This document shows positions 36,897 to 44,556 of a stretch of DNA of 64,000 nt, piece after piece; position 1 is the stretch's first letter; every line of letters begins with the position of its first letter. The stretch spans positions 50,330 to 114,329 of the forward strand of contig NZ_LGHM01000054.1 in NCBI RefSeq assembly GCF_001908185.1, read 5' to 3'. The DNA comes from Bradyrhizobium sp. AS23.2 (lineage in GTDB: Bacteria > Pseudomonadota > Alphaproteobacteria > Rhizobiales > Xanthobacteraceae). The notes beneath the pieces are model-generated. The model saw only the letters and a program-made list of their open reading frames with translations, was not told the DNA's origin and searched no databases. The position numbers were made by a program, and so were the translations under genes.

Positions 36897-38003
36897 TCAT
36901 TCCCGCATCAGATAGGCATCGGCCGGCGCGCCCGCTGCAAATCCCTCGCTGCTCCCGAGAATGATCAGCCAGGCATCCGCACGGGCAATTGTCTGTAACG
37001 GCCACTCCCCCACCGCAAGCGGCATCCACGCATGATGTTCCTCCGCCAGCAGGGCGATCTCGGCGATGCCAACACTGGATGCGATCTTGCGCGCGAGTGG
37101 CAAGGTGGACTGTCGGCGCGGCCGGCGCGCCGACAGTCGGTCGATGAGCGGAAGCACGAGCGCGAACCAGGCCGCGAGCGCATGATCCGGTGAGCCGGGC
37201 AAGGCGACAGCGGGAACTTTTCCGAGCCGTGCCACAGCCGCGGTGCGGCCCGGCTGGAGCGCAAGGCCATGGGCGATCACGTCGCCTCGCCGGGCCAGCG
37301 AGGTCACAGCAGCATCGCGGCGGCCGACGCCGCTGCCGCCGATCGTCACAAGAAGATCGCAGTCGAGATCGCCGAGCGCCTCTGCGATCGATGCGGCGTC
37401 GCGCGTGCCGGCTTGGCGCGTTTGCACATGCAGTCCCGCAGTACGCGCGACGTCCGCAATCATATGCATTGTCGCCGCCACGCCCGATACATTGACGATG
37501 TGCAACCGCGGTCGTCGTACGCTCAGCCGGTCCAGCCCGGCAACACGCGCGAGCAGCAGAGCGGCGGAACCAACCGGATGCCCCTCTATCGCGACAGACG
37601 TGCGTTCTCCGATATCACTTCCGGCGCGCCTGACGCCCTGCCCCGGCACGGCCTCCGCCAGCACTTGGGCAAGCGGACCCGACATCTCGACGGCGTCAGC
37701 ATCGAGCACACAGTCGGATCCCCTCGGCATCGCATCGCCGGCATCGACCCAGGCCGGCTTCGTTGCGAGCGGCAGCGGCGAATAGGCGGACGCTCCGACG
37801 AGATCATTGGCGCACAGCGCCCAGCCGTCTGCGGCGGCGATGTCGTGAGGCGGATAGGCCGCCAGCAGCGGGGTACCTGCCGCGACGCAACCGGCCGCTT
37901 CGGTCAGCGGCAGCTCCACCGGTGCAACCGGCCCGAGCCCTTCCAACAACGCGACGAGCGCAGTGTCGAGCGGCGTCAGCGATGGCGGCAGGCGCTGGGT
38001 CAT
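36897..38003 (-). CDS. Divergent MoeA-like protein
   Basis: A 368-aa MoeA-family paralogue. The fold can be followed (PPHDIAAADGWAL, GDAMPRGSDCVLD, IGGSGVGRRDAAVT, HGLALQPGRTAAVA, ALPGSPDHALAAW), but key loops are altered: DGF/YAV is DGWAL, STGDEL is missing (INVSGVAATMHMI at that place), and KPGKP is QPGRT. It is therefore probably not a standard molybdenumtransferase and may bind cofactor or act as a scaffold. ATG 38003 is used; 38024 is also possible. It follows tupA and precedes the fusion gene by one base. Confidence 0.8.
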   Translation of the reverse strand: MTQRLPPSLTPLDTALVALLEGLGPVAPVELPLTEAAGCVAAGTPLLAAYPPHDIAAADGWALCANDLVGASAYSPLPLATKPAWVDAGDAMPRGSDCVLDADAVEMSGPLAQVLAEAVPGQGVRRAGSDIGERTSVAIEGHPVGSAALLLARVAGLDRLSVRRPRLHIVNVSGVAATMHMIADVARTAGLHVQTRQAGTRDAASIAEALGDLDCDLLVTIGGSGVGRRDAAVTSLARRGDVIAHGLALQPGRTAAVARLGKVPAVALPGSPDHALAAWFALVLPLIDRLSARRPRRQSTLPLARKIASSVGIAEIALLAEEHHAWMPLAVGEWPLQTIARADAWLIILGSSEGFAAGAPADAYLMRE

Positions 38004-38057
38004 GCGCCATGATGGACCATGCATCGCCCGGTTTGGCAACCGCTGGCGATGCGGGCG

Positions 38058-38891
38058 TCAGCCGCCAGACTTGCCCGCATTCGGGAAAAACAGCTGCTGA
38101 CCGTCGACCTTGTAGCCGGCGATCGCCGCCTGCCCCTCCGGCGAGATCAACCAGTCGATGAAGGTCTGCCCCAGTTCCTTCATCACGGTTGGAAACTTCT
38201 CCGGGTTCACCAGCATCACGCCGTATTGGTTGAGTAGCCGCTTGTCGCCTTCGACGACGATGTCGAGATCGCCGCGATCCTTGAAGGCGATCCAGCTGCC
38301 GCGGTCCGACAGCACATAGGCATTGGCGGCCCGGGCGGCCTCGAACGCTGCGGTCATGCCCTGCCCGGCCTCGCGATACCAGGCTCCCTTGGCGCTGGCG
38401 ATGTCGATGCCGGCGACGATCCAGAGCGCGAGCTCCGCGGCGTGGGTGCCGGAGCGGTCGCCGCGCGTCACGAACGGGGCGCCCTTAGCCTCGATCGCCT
38501 TCAGCGCGGTCGCTATGTCCTTGCCCTTTACGCCGGCGGGATCGCTCTTGGGCCCGATCAGCACATAGTCGTTGTACATGACGTCGAAGCGCTTTGCGCC
38601 AAAACCGTCGGCGACGAATTTCTCTTCCTGCGGCCGCGCATGCATCAGCACGACATCGGCTTCACCCCTTCGCGCCCCGTCCAGCACCTCATCGGCGCGA
38701 CGCGCAATCACCGTCACCTCAATGCCGGTCTTGTCACGGAAGATCGGCAGCAGATAATCGAGCAGGCCTGAATCCTGCGTCGATGTCGTCGTGGCCAGGA
38801 CGATCGCGCGGTCCTCCGCGGATGACGCCGCGACGCCTGCGGCAAGGCCGCAGAGAAGCGCTAATGCAACGGACAGGCGGCGAACGACCAT
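38058..38891 (-). CDS. tupA: Tungstate-binding periplasmic protein TupA
   Basis: A 277-aa secreted binding protein with a signal peptide (MVVRRLSVALALLCGLAAGV). It carries the TupA/WtpA-like oxyanion motif TTTSTQDSGLL at about residue 34 and the second motif GDRSGTHAAE near 145, both contributing oxygen ligands to tungstate. The family reaches very high preference for tungstate over molybdate. The permease TupB and ATPase TupC are not adjacent; downstream come MoeA-type genes. It is divergent from the regulator at 39290. Confidence 0.92.
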   Translation of the reverse strand: MVVRRLSVALALLCGLAAGVAASSAEDRAIVLATTTSTQDSGLLDYLLPIFRDKTGIEVTVIARRADEVLDGARRGEADVVLMHARPQEEKFVADGFGAKRFDVMYNDYVLIGPKSDPAGVKGKDIATALKAIEAKGAPFVTRGDRSGTHAAELALWIVAGIDIASAKGAWYREAGQGMTAAFEAARAANAYVLSDRGSWIAFKDRGDLDIVVEGDKRLLNQYGVMLVNPEKFPTVMKELGQTFIDWLISPEGQAAIAGYKVDGQQLFFPNAGKSGG

Positions 38892-39289
38892 GGCTGGTTC
38901 CCGTGAGGTACGAAATCGGCATGATCCTGATGGCGGATTGCGCCGCGCTCATGACGCGATTCCGCTTCGAACGGCACAAACAGGACAATACCAGATAGAA
39001 CGCGTGATTGACCACCACCGGCAGCGGGTCTCACCGCGCGCGGCCGATTGCGCACCCGGGAAACATCGGCAATGCATCGACCGGCACGTCGATTGCAATC
39101 GCGAGCGCGCGTCGCAAGGCCCGCACCAAGTCAGCGTGCAAGAATGACGACAGGTGCAGAATCGGAAGTCAGGACGTGTTGCAAAGCAGCGAGATGATCG
39201 GGCATGGTCCGCGTGAACCGAAATTGAACTGCAGAATTCCACCTGCATCAAACGTCTAGCAGAAGCAAGAATTTGCATAGGAATGCAGG
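38892..39289. promoter_or_regulatory. Divergent regulatory region between tupA and the HTH-PBP regulator
   Basis: A 398-bp intergenic region with no supported ORF. The last 70 bp before 39290 is AT-richer and contains GGAATGCAGGATGGAATTCC around the regulator start and GAACTGCAGAATTCC at 39226-39240, sharing GCAG and GAATTCC blocks. These may be part of an operator, but no clean dyad was found. Confidence 0.4.
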
Positions 39290-40183
39290 ATGGAATTCCT
39301 GACGACCAGTGAAGCCGCCGACTATCTCCGGCTCGGCGAACGCAAGCTCTACGAGCTCGTCACCACCGGTGCGATCCCCTGCACCAAGGTGACCGGGAAG
39401 TGGCTCTTCCCACGGCACGAGCTCGATCGCTGGGTGCTGTCGGGAATGTCGCGTCCGGCCGGCATGCTGATCGCGGAGCCGCCGCCGGTCGTGGGCGGCA
39501 GCCAGGACGAGCTCCTGGATTGGAGCCTGCGCGAATCCGGCTCAGGCCTGGGATCGATGAGCGAAGGCAGCGCACGCGGGCTCGAACGCTTGCAGCGCGA
39601 CGAGGTGATGGCGGTCGCCGTGCACTTCCACGGCTTAGATGCCTCCGACAATCTCGCCCGCGATGCCAGCGCCGATGCGCTGCGGGTCGCTCCGGACCTG
39701 CATGATGCGGTGCTGGTCGCGTTCGCGCGCCGCGAACAGGGTCTCGTGTTGCCGCCGGGCAATCCCAAGCGGCTGCGCGGCCTGTCCGACGTGCTCGCAC
39801 TCGGCAGCAGGATGGCGATGCGACAACAAGGCACGGGCGCGCAGATGCTGCTCGACATGCTGCTGAAGCGCGCCGGAGCCTCGACGCGCGATCTGCGCCG
39901 GGTGGAGACGCCAGCCCTCACCGGGCCGGATCTCGCCGAAGTGGTTCGCGCCGGCCAGGCCGATTGCGGCGTCGCGACGCGCGCGGCCGCGCGCTCGGCC
40001 GGCCTCGATTTCGTGCCGCTGGTCTGGGAGAATTTCGATCTGGCGATGCGGCAGCGCAGCTATTTCCGCCCGCCGATGCAGGCCCTGCTCCGGTTCCTGA
40101 ATGAAAGACGGCTGCGGCAGCGCGCCGAGGAGCTGACCGGCTACGATCCCTCGCCCGCGGGACAGATCCGCTTCGCAGCCTGA
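39290..40183 (+). CDS. One-component regulator: excisionase-type HTH plus binding-protein-like domain
   Basis: A 297-aa protein. Residues 1-50 are a MerR/excisionase-type HTH (FLTTSEAADYLRLGERKLYE, TGKWLFPRHELDRWV). After a linker, residues about 85-285 form a type-2 binding-protein-like domain (RMAMRQQGTGAQMLLDMLLK, RAGQADCGVATRAAARSAGL) related to that of the MoeA fusion at 34934. It has no signal peptide, so sensing is cytoplasmic. It is divergent from tupA and likely to regulate tupA and the MoeA-type genes in response to tungstate, molybdate or cofactor. ATG 39290 fits the HTH start. Confidence 0.88.
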   Translation: MEFLTTSEAADYLRLGERKLYELVTTGAIPCTKVTGKWLFPRHELDRWVLSGMSRPAGMLIAEPPPVVGGSQDELLDWSLRESGSGLGSMSEGSARGLERLQRDEVMAVAVHFHGLDASDNLARDASADALRVAPDLHDAVLVAFARREQGLVLPPGNPKRLRGLSDVLALGSRMAMRQQGTGAQMLLDMLLKRAGASTRDLRRVETPALTGPDLAEVVRAGQADCGVATRAAARSAGLDFVPLVWENFDLAMRQRSYFRPPMQALLRFLNERRLRQRAEELTGYDPSPAGQIRFAA

Positions 40184-40281
40184 CGTTGACGGCCACCCCC
40201 AAATAGTTGCAAAAGAAACCAATTAAACCGGGCCATACCCGGGCAACACCGGCCAACGAGCCGGATCAGGGGAGGACAAGC

Positions 40282-41496
40282 GTGAATCCAATTAGATTTG
40301 GACTGCCGGTCGTTGCCGCATTGGCGGCGGCGCTGATGCCGGGCGCCGCGTCGGCGCAGGTTTCCGACAACGTCGTCAAGATCGGCGTGCTCACCGACAT
40401 GAACGGTCCCGCCTCCGCGCCGACCGGCCAGGGCTCGGTGACGGCGGCGCAGATGGCGATCGACGATTTCGGCGGCACCGTGCTCGGCAAGCCGATCAGC
40501 ATCGTCGTCGGCGACCACCAGCTCAAGGCCGACGTCGGCGGCGCCATTGCGCGGCGCTGGTACGATGTCGACCAGGTCGACCTGATCGTCGACGTGCCGG
40601 TCTCCGCGGTCGGGCTCGCCGTACAGAACATCGCCAACGAGAAGAAGCGGCTATTCATCACCCACTCCACCGGCACCGCGGACTTCCACGGCAAGTTCTG
40701 CTCGCCCTATGCGATGCAGTGGGTATTCGACACCCGCGCGCTCGCGGTCGGCACCGCGGATGCAGTCGTCAAGCGCGGCGGCGACAGCTGGTTCTTCATC
40801 ACCGACGACTATGCCTTCGGCCATTCGCTGGAGCGCGACGCCTCCAGCGTCATCACCGCCAATGGCGGCAAGGTGCTGGGCTCGGTGCGGCCGCCGCTGG
40901 CAACGCCCGACCTCTCCTCCTTCGTGCTGCAGGCGCAGGCCTCCAAGGCCAAGATCATCGGCATCGCCGCCGGCCCGCCCAACAACATGAACGAGATCAA
41001 GACCGGCTCGGAGTTCGGCGTGTTCAAGGGCGGCCAGCAGATGGCGGCGCTGCTGGCGTTGATCACCGACATCCACGGCCTCGGCCTGCAGGCGGCCCAA
41101 GGCCTCTTGCTGACGACGTCGTTCTACTGGGACATGGACGACAAGACCCGCGAATGGTCGAAGCGCTACTTCGCCAAGATGAACAAGATGCCGTCGATGT
41201 GGCAGGCCGGCGTCTATTCGAGCGTGATCCACTATCTCAACGCCATCAAGGAAGCCGGCACCGACGATCCGCTCAAAGTGGCGGCGAAGATGCGGGAAAA
41301 GCCGGTCGAGGATTTCTTCGCCCGCCACGGCAAGCTGCGCGAGGACAATCTGATGGTGCACGACCTCTGGCTGGTGCAGGTGAAGACGCCCGAGGAAAGC
41401 AAGTACCCCTGGGACTATTACAAGATCCTCACGACGATTTCGGGCGAGAAGGCCTTTGGGCCGCCGGACCCGGCGTGTCCGCTGGTGAAGAAGTGA
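40282..41496 (+). CDS. ABC-transporter substrate-binding protein, LivJ-like
   Basis: A 404-aa periplasmic binding protein from GTG 40282, preceded by GGGGAGG. The signal peptide is FGLPVVAALAAALMPGAASA, then VVKIGVLTDMNGPASAPTG opens the type-1 PBP fold, and it closes with CPLVKK. It is a paralogue of the protein at 15192-16388 with shared motifs near the C-terminus (QAGVYSSVIHYLNAIKEAGT, PEESKYPWDY). No permease or ATPase is nearby. Ligand is unknown; rhizobial members bind amino acids, amides or aromatic acids. Confidence 0.9.
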   Translation: MNPIRFGLPVVAALAAALMPGAASAQVSDNVVKIGVLTDMNGPASAPTGQGSVTAAQMAIDDFGGTVLGKPISIVVGDHQLKADVGGAIARRWYDVDQVDLIVDVPVSAVGLAVQNIANEKKRLFITHSTGTADFHGKFCSPYAMQWVFDTRALAVGTADAVVKRGGDSWFFITDDYAFGHSLERDASSVITANGGKVLGSVRPPLATPDLSSFVLQAQASKAKIIGIAAGPPNNMNEIKTGSEFGVFKGGQQMAALLALITDIHGLGLQAAQGLLLTTSFYWDMDDKTREWSKRYFAKMNKMPSMWQAGVYSSVIHYLNAIKEAGTDDPLKVAAKMREKPVEDFFARHGKLREDNLMVHDLWLVQVKTPEESKYPWDYYKILTTISGEKAFGPPDPACPLVKK

Positions 41497-41517
41497 CAAG
41501 CAACCGAATCTAGCCGC

Positions 41518-41608
41518 GTCGTCATGGCCGGGCCTTGTCTCGGCCATCCACGCGCTTCCGCGATCGCCATCGGTCGTGGATGCCCGGGACAAGCCCGGGC
41601 ATGACGAC
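41518..41608. repeat. Palindromic dispersed repeat, second type
   Basis: GTCGTCATGGCCGGGCCTTG followed by TCTCGGCCATCCACG is inverted as CGTGGATGCCCGGGACAAGC followed by CCGGGCATGACGAC. The unit begins 22 bp after the binding-protein stop and ends 19 bp before the TAXI gene stop on the other strand, so it may act as a bidirectional transcription stop. Confidence 0.85.
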
Positions 41609-41626
41609 TGTGCGTGCAGTCGTGCC

Positions 41627-42604
41627 CTATCTCACCACGCCCATCTCGCGAAAGTACTTCATCACGCCCGGATGTATCAGCTCTACCCTCGGCGCCGCCG
41701 CGACTGTGTTCGCCGCCGTGGTCTCGCAGGCTTGCGCGAGCTTCTTGCAGAACGTCGCCTCGACACCGTGCAGCGTCTTCGCCAGCCGGTAGGCGACATC
41801 ATCAGGCAGATCTTCGCGCGTCAGGACAAAGCTCCAGGAGCCGAGCGAGGCGATCGGCTCGGACTGCTTCGGGTAGGAGCCGGCCGGCACGGTCAGCGGC
41901 TTGAGGAACGAATGCTTGGCGCGGATGCGCGCGATCTCTTCGGCATTGGGCGCGATGAAGCGCGCGCCTGATGCACTCGATGCCACCGCCGCGAAGCCGG
42001 GCCAGCCGATGCCGGCGCCCCACAGCGCCGCGACGCGGCCATCCTCGACCATCGCGGGGCCATCGCCGGCGCGGTCGAGATAAACAGCCTTGAAGTCCTC
42101 GTCCTGTTTCAAGCCAAGGCCATCCAGCACGTAGCGCGCCAGGATCGGCAGGCCCGAGCCCTTGGCGCCGAACGCGACGGGCTGGCCGACCAGATCGCGG
42201 ATCGTCTTGTAGGGACTGTCCGCCCGCACCACGAACATGCCGGGATTGGAATAGATCGCGGTGAGGATCTTCAGCCGCACCGGCGCGCGGCCGATGCCGG
42301 CAAAGGCTTCATAGGCCGGCTCGCCCGCGACCAGCGCGAGATCGAGCTCACCCTTCTCCAGGAGCGGAATGTTCTCGTTGCTGCCCTTGGTGTTGCGCGG
42401 GGCGATGGTGGCTTGCGGATCGGCCGCGTTCATCACCTCCGCAAAGGCGTTGCCATAGAGCGGAAAGCCGCCGCCGGGCGTCGCGGTGCCGAGGCTGATC
42501 GTAAGGCTAATCGTCGTGGTCGGAATGGCCTTGCCTCCGGTTTGAGCAGCGGCGGGGCTTAAGAGCAGCGCCGCACTGAGAAGGAAAAGGAAAGCGAATC
42601 TCAT
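41627..42604 (-). CDS. TAXI-family (TRAP-type) solute-binding protein
   Basis: A 325-aa secreted protein with a signal peptide (MRFAFLFLLSAALLLSPAAA). The TAXI pattern is visible in SLGTATPGGGFPLYGNAFAE, NIPLLEKGELDLALVAGE, ILTAIYSNPGMFVV and HSFLKPLTVPAGSYP. Such proteins feed tripartite permeases of the TRAP class. No DctM/DctQ-like permease is present, so it relies on a distant one or acts as a sensor. Divergent from the TctC-like gene. Confidence 0.85.
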   Translation of the reverse strand: MRFAFLFLLSAALLLSPAAAQTGGKAIPTTTISLTISLGTATPGGGFPLYGNAFAEVMNAADPQATIAPRNTKGSNENIPLLEKGELDLALVAGEPAYEAFAGIGRAPVRLKILTAIYSNPGMFVVRADSPYKTIRDLVGQPVAFGAKGSGLPILARYVLDGLGLKQDEDFKAVYLDRAGDGPAMVEDGRVAALWGAGIGWPGFAAVASSASGARFIAPNAEEIARIRAKHSFLKPLTVPAGSYPKQSEPIASLGSWSFVLTREDLPDDVAYRLAKTLHGVEATFCKKLAQACETTAANTVAAAPRVELIHPGVMKYFREMGVVR

Positions 42605-42711
42605 GGTCGTTCCCGGCGGACCTGCGTCAACACCGACTTGCGGCGATGTAGGCAACGGCCCGATTTTGTGAAAGCATGCTGCCCAACGACAATAAAACAA
42701 TGGGAGGCGAC

Positions 42712-43689
42712 ATGTTGCGAATTTTGCGTAATGCTGTTTTCGGGCTGGTTTTTCTTGTCGGTCTTTTCAGCGCCTCCCCTCCCGCCTCCGCCGCCGACTA
42801 CCCCAACCGCCCCGTGCACTGGATGATCGGCTTCGCCGCCGGCGGCCCGGTCGACATCGTTGCGCGGATCATGGCACAGTGGCTGTCGGACCATCTCGGC
42901 CAGCAATTCATCGTCGAGAACCGCGCCGGCTCCGGCGGCAACATTGCGGCCGCCGCGGCGATCAACGCGCCGGCCGACGGCTATACGCTGCTGTTCGTCG
43001 CGCCCAACAACGCGATCTCGACCTCGCTCTACAAGAAGCTGCCCTACGACTTCCTGCGCGACACCGTGCCGGTCGCGAGCATCATGCAGCTCACCAACAT
43101 GCTGGTCGTCTCCAATGCGATGCCGGTGAAGACCGTCAAGGAGTTCATCGACTACTGCAAGGCCAATCCCGGCAAGATCTCCTTCGCCTCCTCCGGCAAC
43201 GGCACCTCGGTGCACATGTCGGCCGAACTGTTCAAGGTGATGACCAAGTGCGACATGGTGCATGTGCCCTATCGCGGCTCGGCGATCGCCTTCCCCGACA
43301 TCATCTCCAACAAGGTGCAGCTGATCTTCGACAATCTGCCCTCCGCACTGGAGCAGGCGAAGGGCGGCAATGTCCGCGCGCTCGGCGTGACCTCGCCGCA
43401 GCGCTGGCCCGCCGTGCCCGACGTGCCCGCGATCGCCGAGACCGTGCCGGGCTTCGAATCGGTCGGCTTCTACGGCATCTCCGCGCCGAAGGGCACGCCG
43501 CCCGAGGTGGTCGAGATCCTCAACAAGGCCGTCGGCGAGGCGCTGAAGGACCCGAAGCTGGCGGCGCGGCTGACCGAGAACGGCGGCATCCCCAAGCCGA
43601 TGACCCCGGCCGAGTTCGGCAAACTGGTCGCGGACGAGACCGAAAAGTGGCGCAAGGTAGTGGAATTCGCTGGCGTCTCGGTCGACTAG
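42712..43689 (+). CDS. Tripartite tricarboxylate transporter receptor (TctC/Bug family)
   Basis: A 325-aa periplasmic binding protein from ATG 42712, five bases after GGGAGG. The signal peptide is VFGLVFLVGLFSASPPASA. The family features are YPNRPVHWMIGFAAGGPVDI, VENRAGSGGNIAAAA, SSGNGTSVHMSAELF and FYGISAPKGTPPEVV. Bug proteins bind carboxylates and greatly outnumber their TctAB permeases in Betaproteobacteria and Bradyrhizobium; none is adjacent. Ligand not predictable. Confidence 0.9.
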   Translation: MLRILRNAVFGLVFLVGLFSASPPASAADYPNRPVHWMIGFAAGGPVDIVARIMAQWLSDHLGQQFIVENRAGSGGNIAAAAAINAPADGYTLLFVAPNNAISTSLYKKLPYDFLRDTVPVASIMQLTNMLVVSNAMPVKTVKEFIDYCKANPGKISFASSGNGTSVHMSAELFKVMTKCDMVHVPYRGSAIAFPDIISNKVQLIFDNLPSALEQAKGGNVRALGVTSPQRWPAVPDVPAIAETVPGFESVGFYGISAPKGTPPEVVEILNKAVGEALKDPKLAARLTENGGIPKPMTPAEFGKLVADETEKWRKVVEFAGVSVD

Positions 43690-44036
43690 GGCCGGCCGGC
43701 CAGGGGTGTGTAGCTCGCCGGCACATCGGGGGGACCGGAGGGGCCCCCTCGAATCAAAAAACTCGAAAACAACCCCATGCACAGTAGAAAAGGCGGGGGA
43801 TCACAGCGAGTTACAGAAGCGAAAAATGAACTCCGCAGGGGTATTTGACTCGTCGGGCAAAACACCGGCACAATCCTATCATCACCCCATCCCGGCGATC
43901 GACCGGCGAGCAGAGCTTGACGCCACGGCGCCAGCGCTCCCGATCGCCCAGGGCCGGCATTGCACCCCCGCCTCAGGCCCTGTAAACGAACCGCGCACCG
44001 TTGCCGGCCGCACGTCAAGGCGGCCGTCTCGCGGCG
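43690..44036. other. 347-bp gap between the TctC-like gene and the tRNA
   Basis: Contains G- and C-rich runs near 43727-43750 (GGGGGGACCGGAGGGGCCCC) that could form a hairpin after the binding-protein gene. No gene supported. The tRNA promoter is presumably in the last 100 bp. Confidence 0.4.
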
Positions 44037-44112
44037 GGGCCTGTAGCTCAATGGTTAGAGCCGGCCGCTCATAACGGTCTGGTTGCAGGTTCGAGTCCTG
44101 CCGGGCCCACCA
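44037..44112 (+). tRNA. tRNA with CAU anticodon (Ile2 more likely than elongator Met)
   Basis: A complete 76-nt cloverleaf with encoded CCA. The acceptor GGGCCTG pairs with CGGGCCC (one G-U). The D arm is GCTC/GAGC, the anticodon stem GGCCG/CGGTC with loop CTCATAA (anticodon CAT), and the T arm GCAGG/CCTGC with TTCGAGT. CAU tRNAs can be elongator Met or, after lysidine modification, Ile2; sequence alone does not prove which, but the acceptor and D-arm look more like Ile2. Its 3' half is duplicated downstream and it marks the edge of the accessory region. Confidence 0.95.
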
Positions 44113-44134
44113 GTGATTTCTGTTGGACGCCACC

Positions 44135-44188
44135 TAAGTTTGGACTTGTGCCATCCAGGCTGGACTCACCGCCAGGTAAGTCTGGACT
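44135..44188. repeat. Short direct repeats between the tRNA and its degenerate copy
   Basis: TAAGTTTGGACT at 44135-44146 and TAAGTCTGGACT at 44177-44188 differ at one base, with a partial copy (GCTGGACT) at 44159-44166. They lie in the 109-bp spacer between the two tRNA segments and may be relics of an element end. Confidence 0.6.
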
Positions 44189-44221
44189 GAACCGCGAATA
44201 CCGTTCTCCTGCGCGCGGCTA

Positions 44222-44285
44222 CAATGGTTGGAGCCGGCCGCTCATAATAGTCTGGTTGGAGGTTCGAGTTCTGCCGGGCCCACCA
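44222..44285 (+). pseudogene. Degenerate copy of the tRNA 3' part (possible attachment-site duplication)
   Basis: This 64-nt segment matches 44049-44112 at 59 of 64 positions, from the D loop to the CCA end. It lacks the 5' acceptor and D-stem half, and substitutions break the anticodon and T stems, so it is not a functional tRNA. A duplicated tRNA 3' end is the classical footprint of tyrosine-recombinase integration. Confidence 0.8.
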
Positions 44286-44556
44286 GTCGGCAGCATCTGT
44301 GCGGACACTTTGAAAACGACTCGATTCGCGGTTTAAGAACGACTCGATTTCGTTTTGAAAACGACTCGATCTCAGATCCCACTGACACGACTTACGAATT
44401 TCGCCCCGATTTTTTCGCCGATTCTTGAGGGCGAAAAAAGCAAGGGGGGGTCTTTGGGGGGTCGCGACGCCCTTTTTAGTCAGCAAATCGCACTGGCGAC
44501 GGCAGGACTCCGCTTAGGATTTGCGAGATTTCTACAGGTGGCGGAGATGACCTACG
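44286..44556. other. Non-coding stretch with triple repeat, upstream of kinase gene
   Basis: No gene. It holds the 22/23-bp direct repeats listed separately and a G-rich stretch at 44443-44462. This is probably the promoter region of the kinase gene. Confidence 0.4.
44315..44370. repeat. Three direct repeats of AACGACTCGAT at 22-23 bp spacing
   Basis: Identical 11-mers start at 44315, 44338 and 44360. The spacing is about two helical turns, so three copies face one side of the DNA, as in iterated protein-binding sites. Confidence 0.75.

Noticed and set aside
42601..43782. 393-codon minus-strand frame opposite the TctC-like gene
   Set aside because: Antisense of a confident gene; low-complexity His/Arg/Gly composition.
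43882..44133. Minus-strand frame with WWARQDSNLQPDRYERPALT
   Set aside because: It is the antisense of the tRNA gene, a well-known spurious protein in databases; the similar frame at 44166-44486 comes from the degenerate tRNA copy.
44315..44370. CRISPR array
   Set aside because: Only three 11-bp repeats with 11-12 bp spacers and no cas genes; dimensions do not fit.
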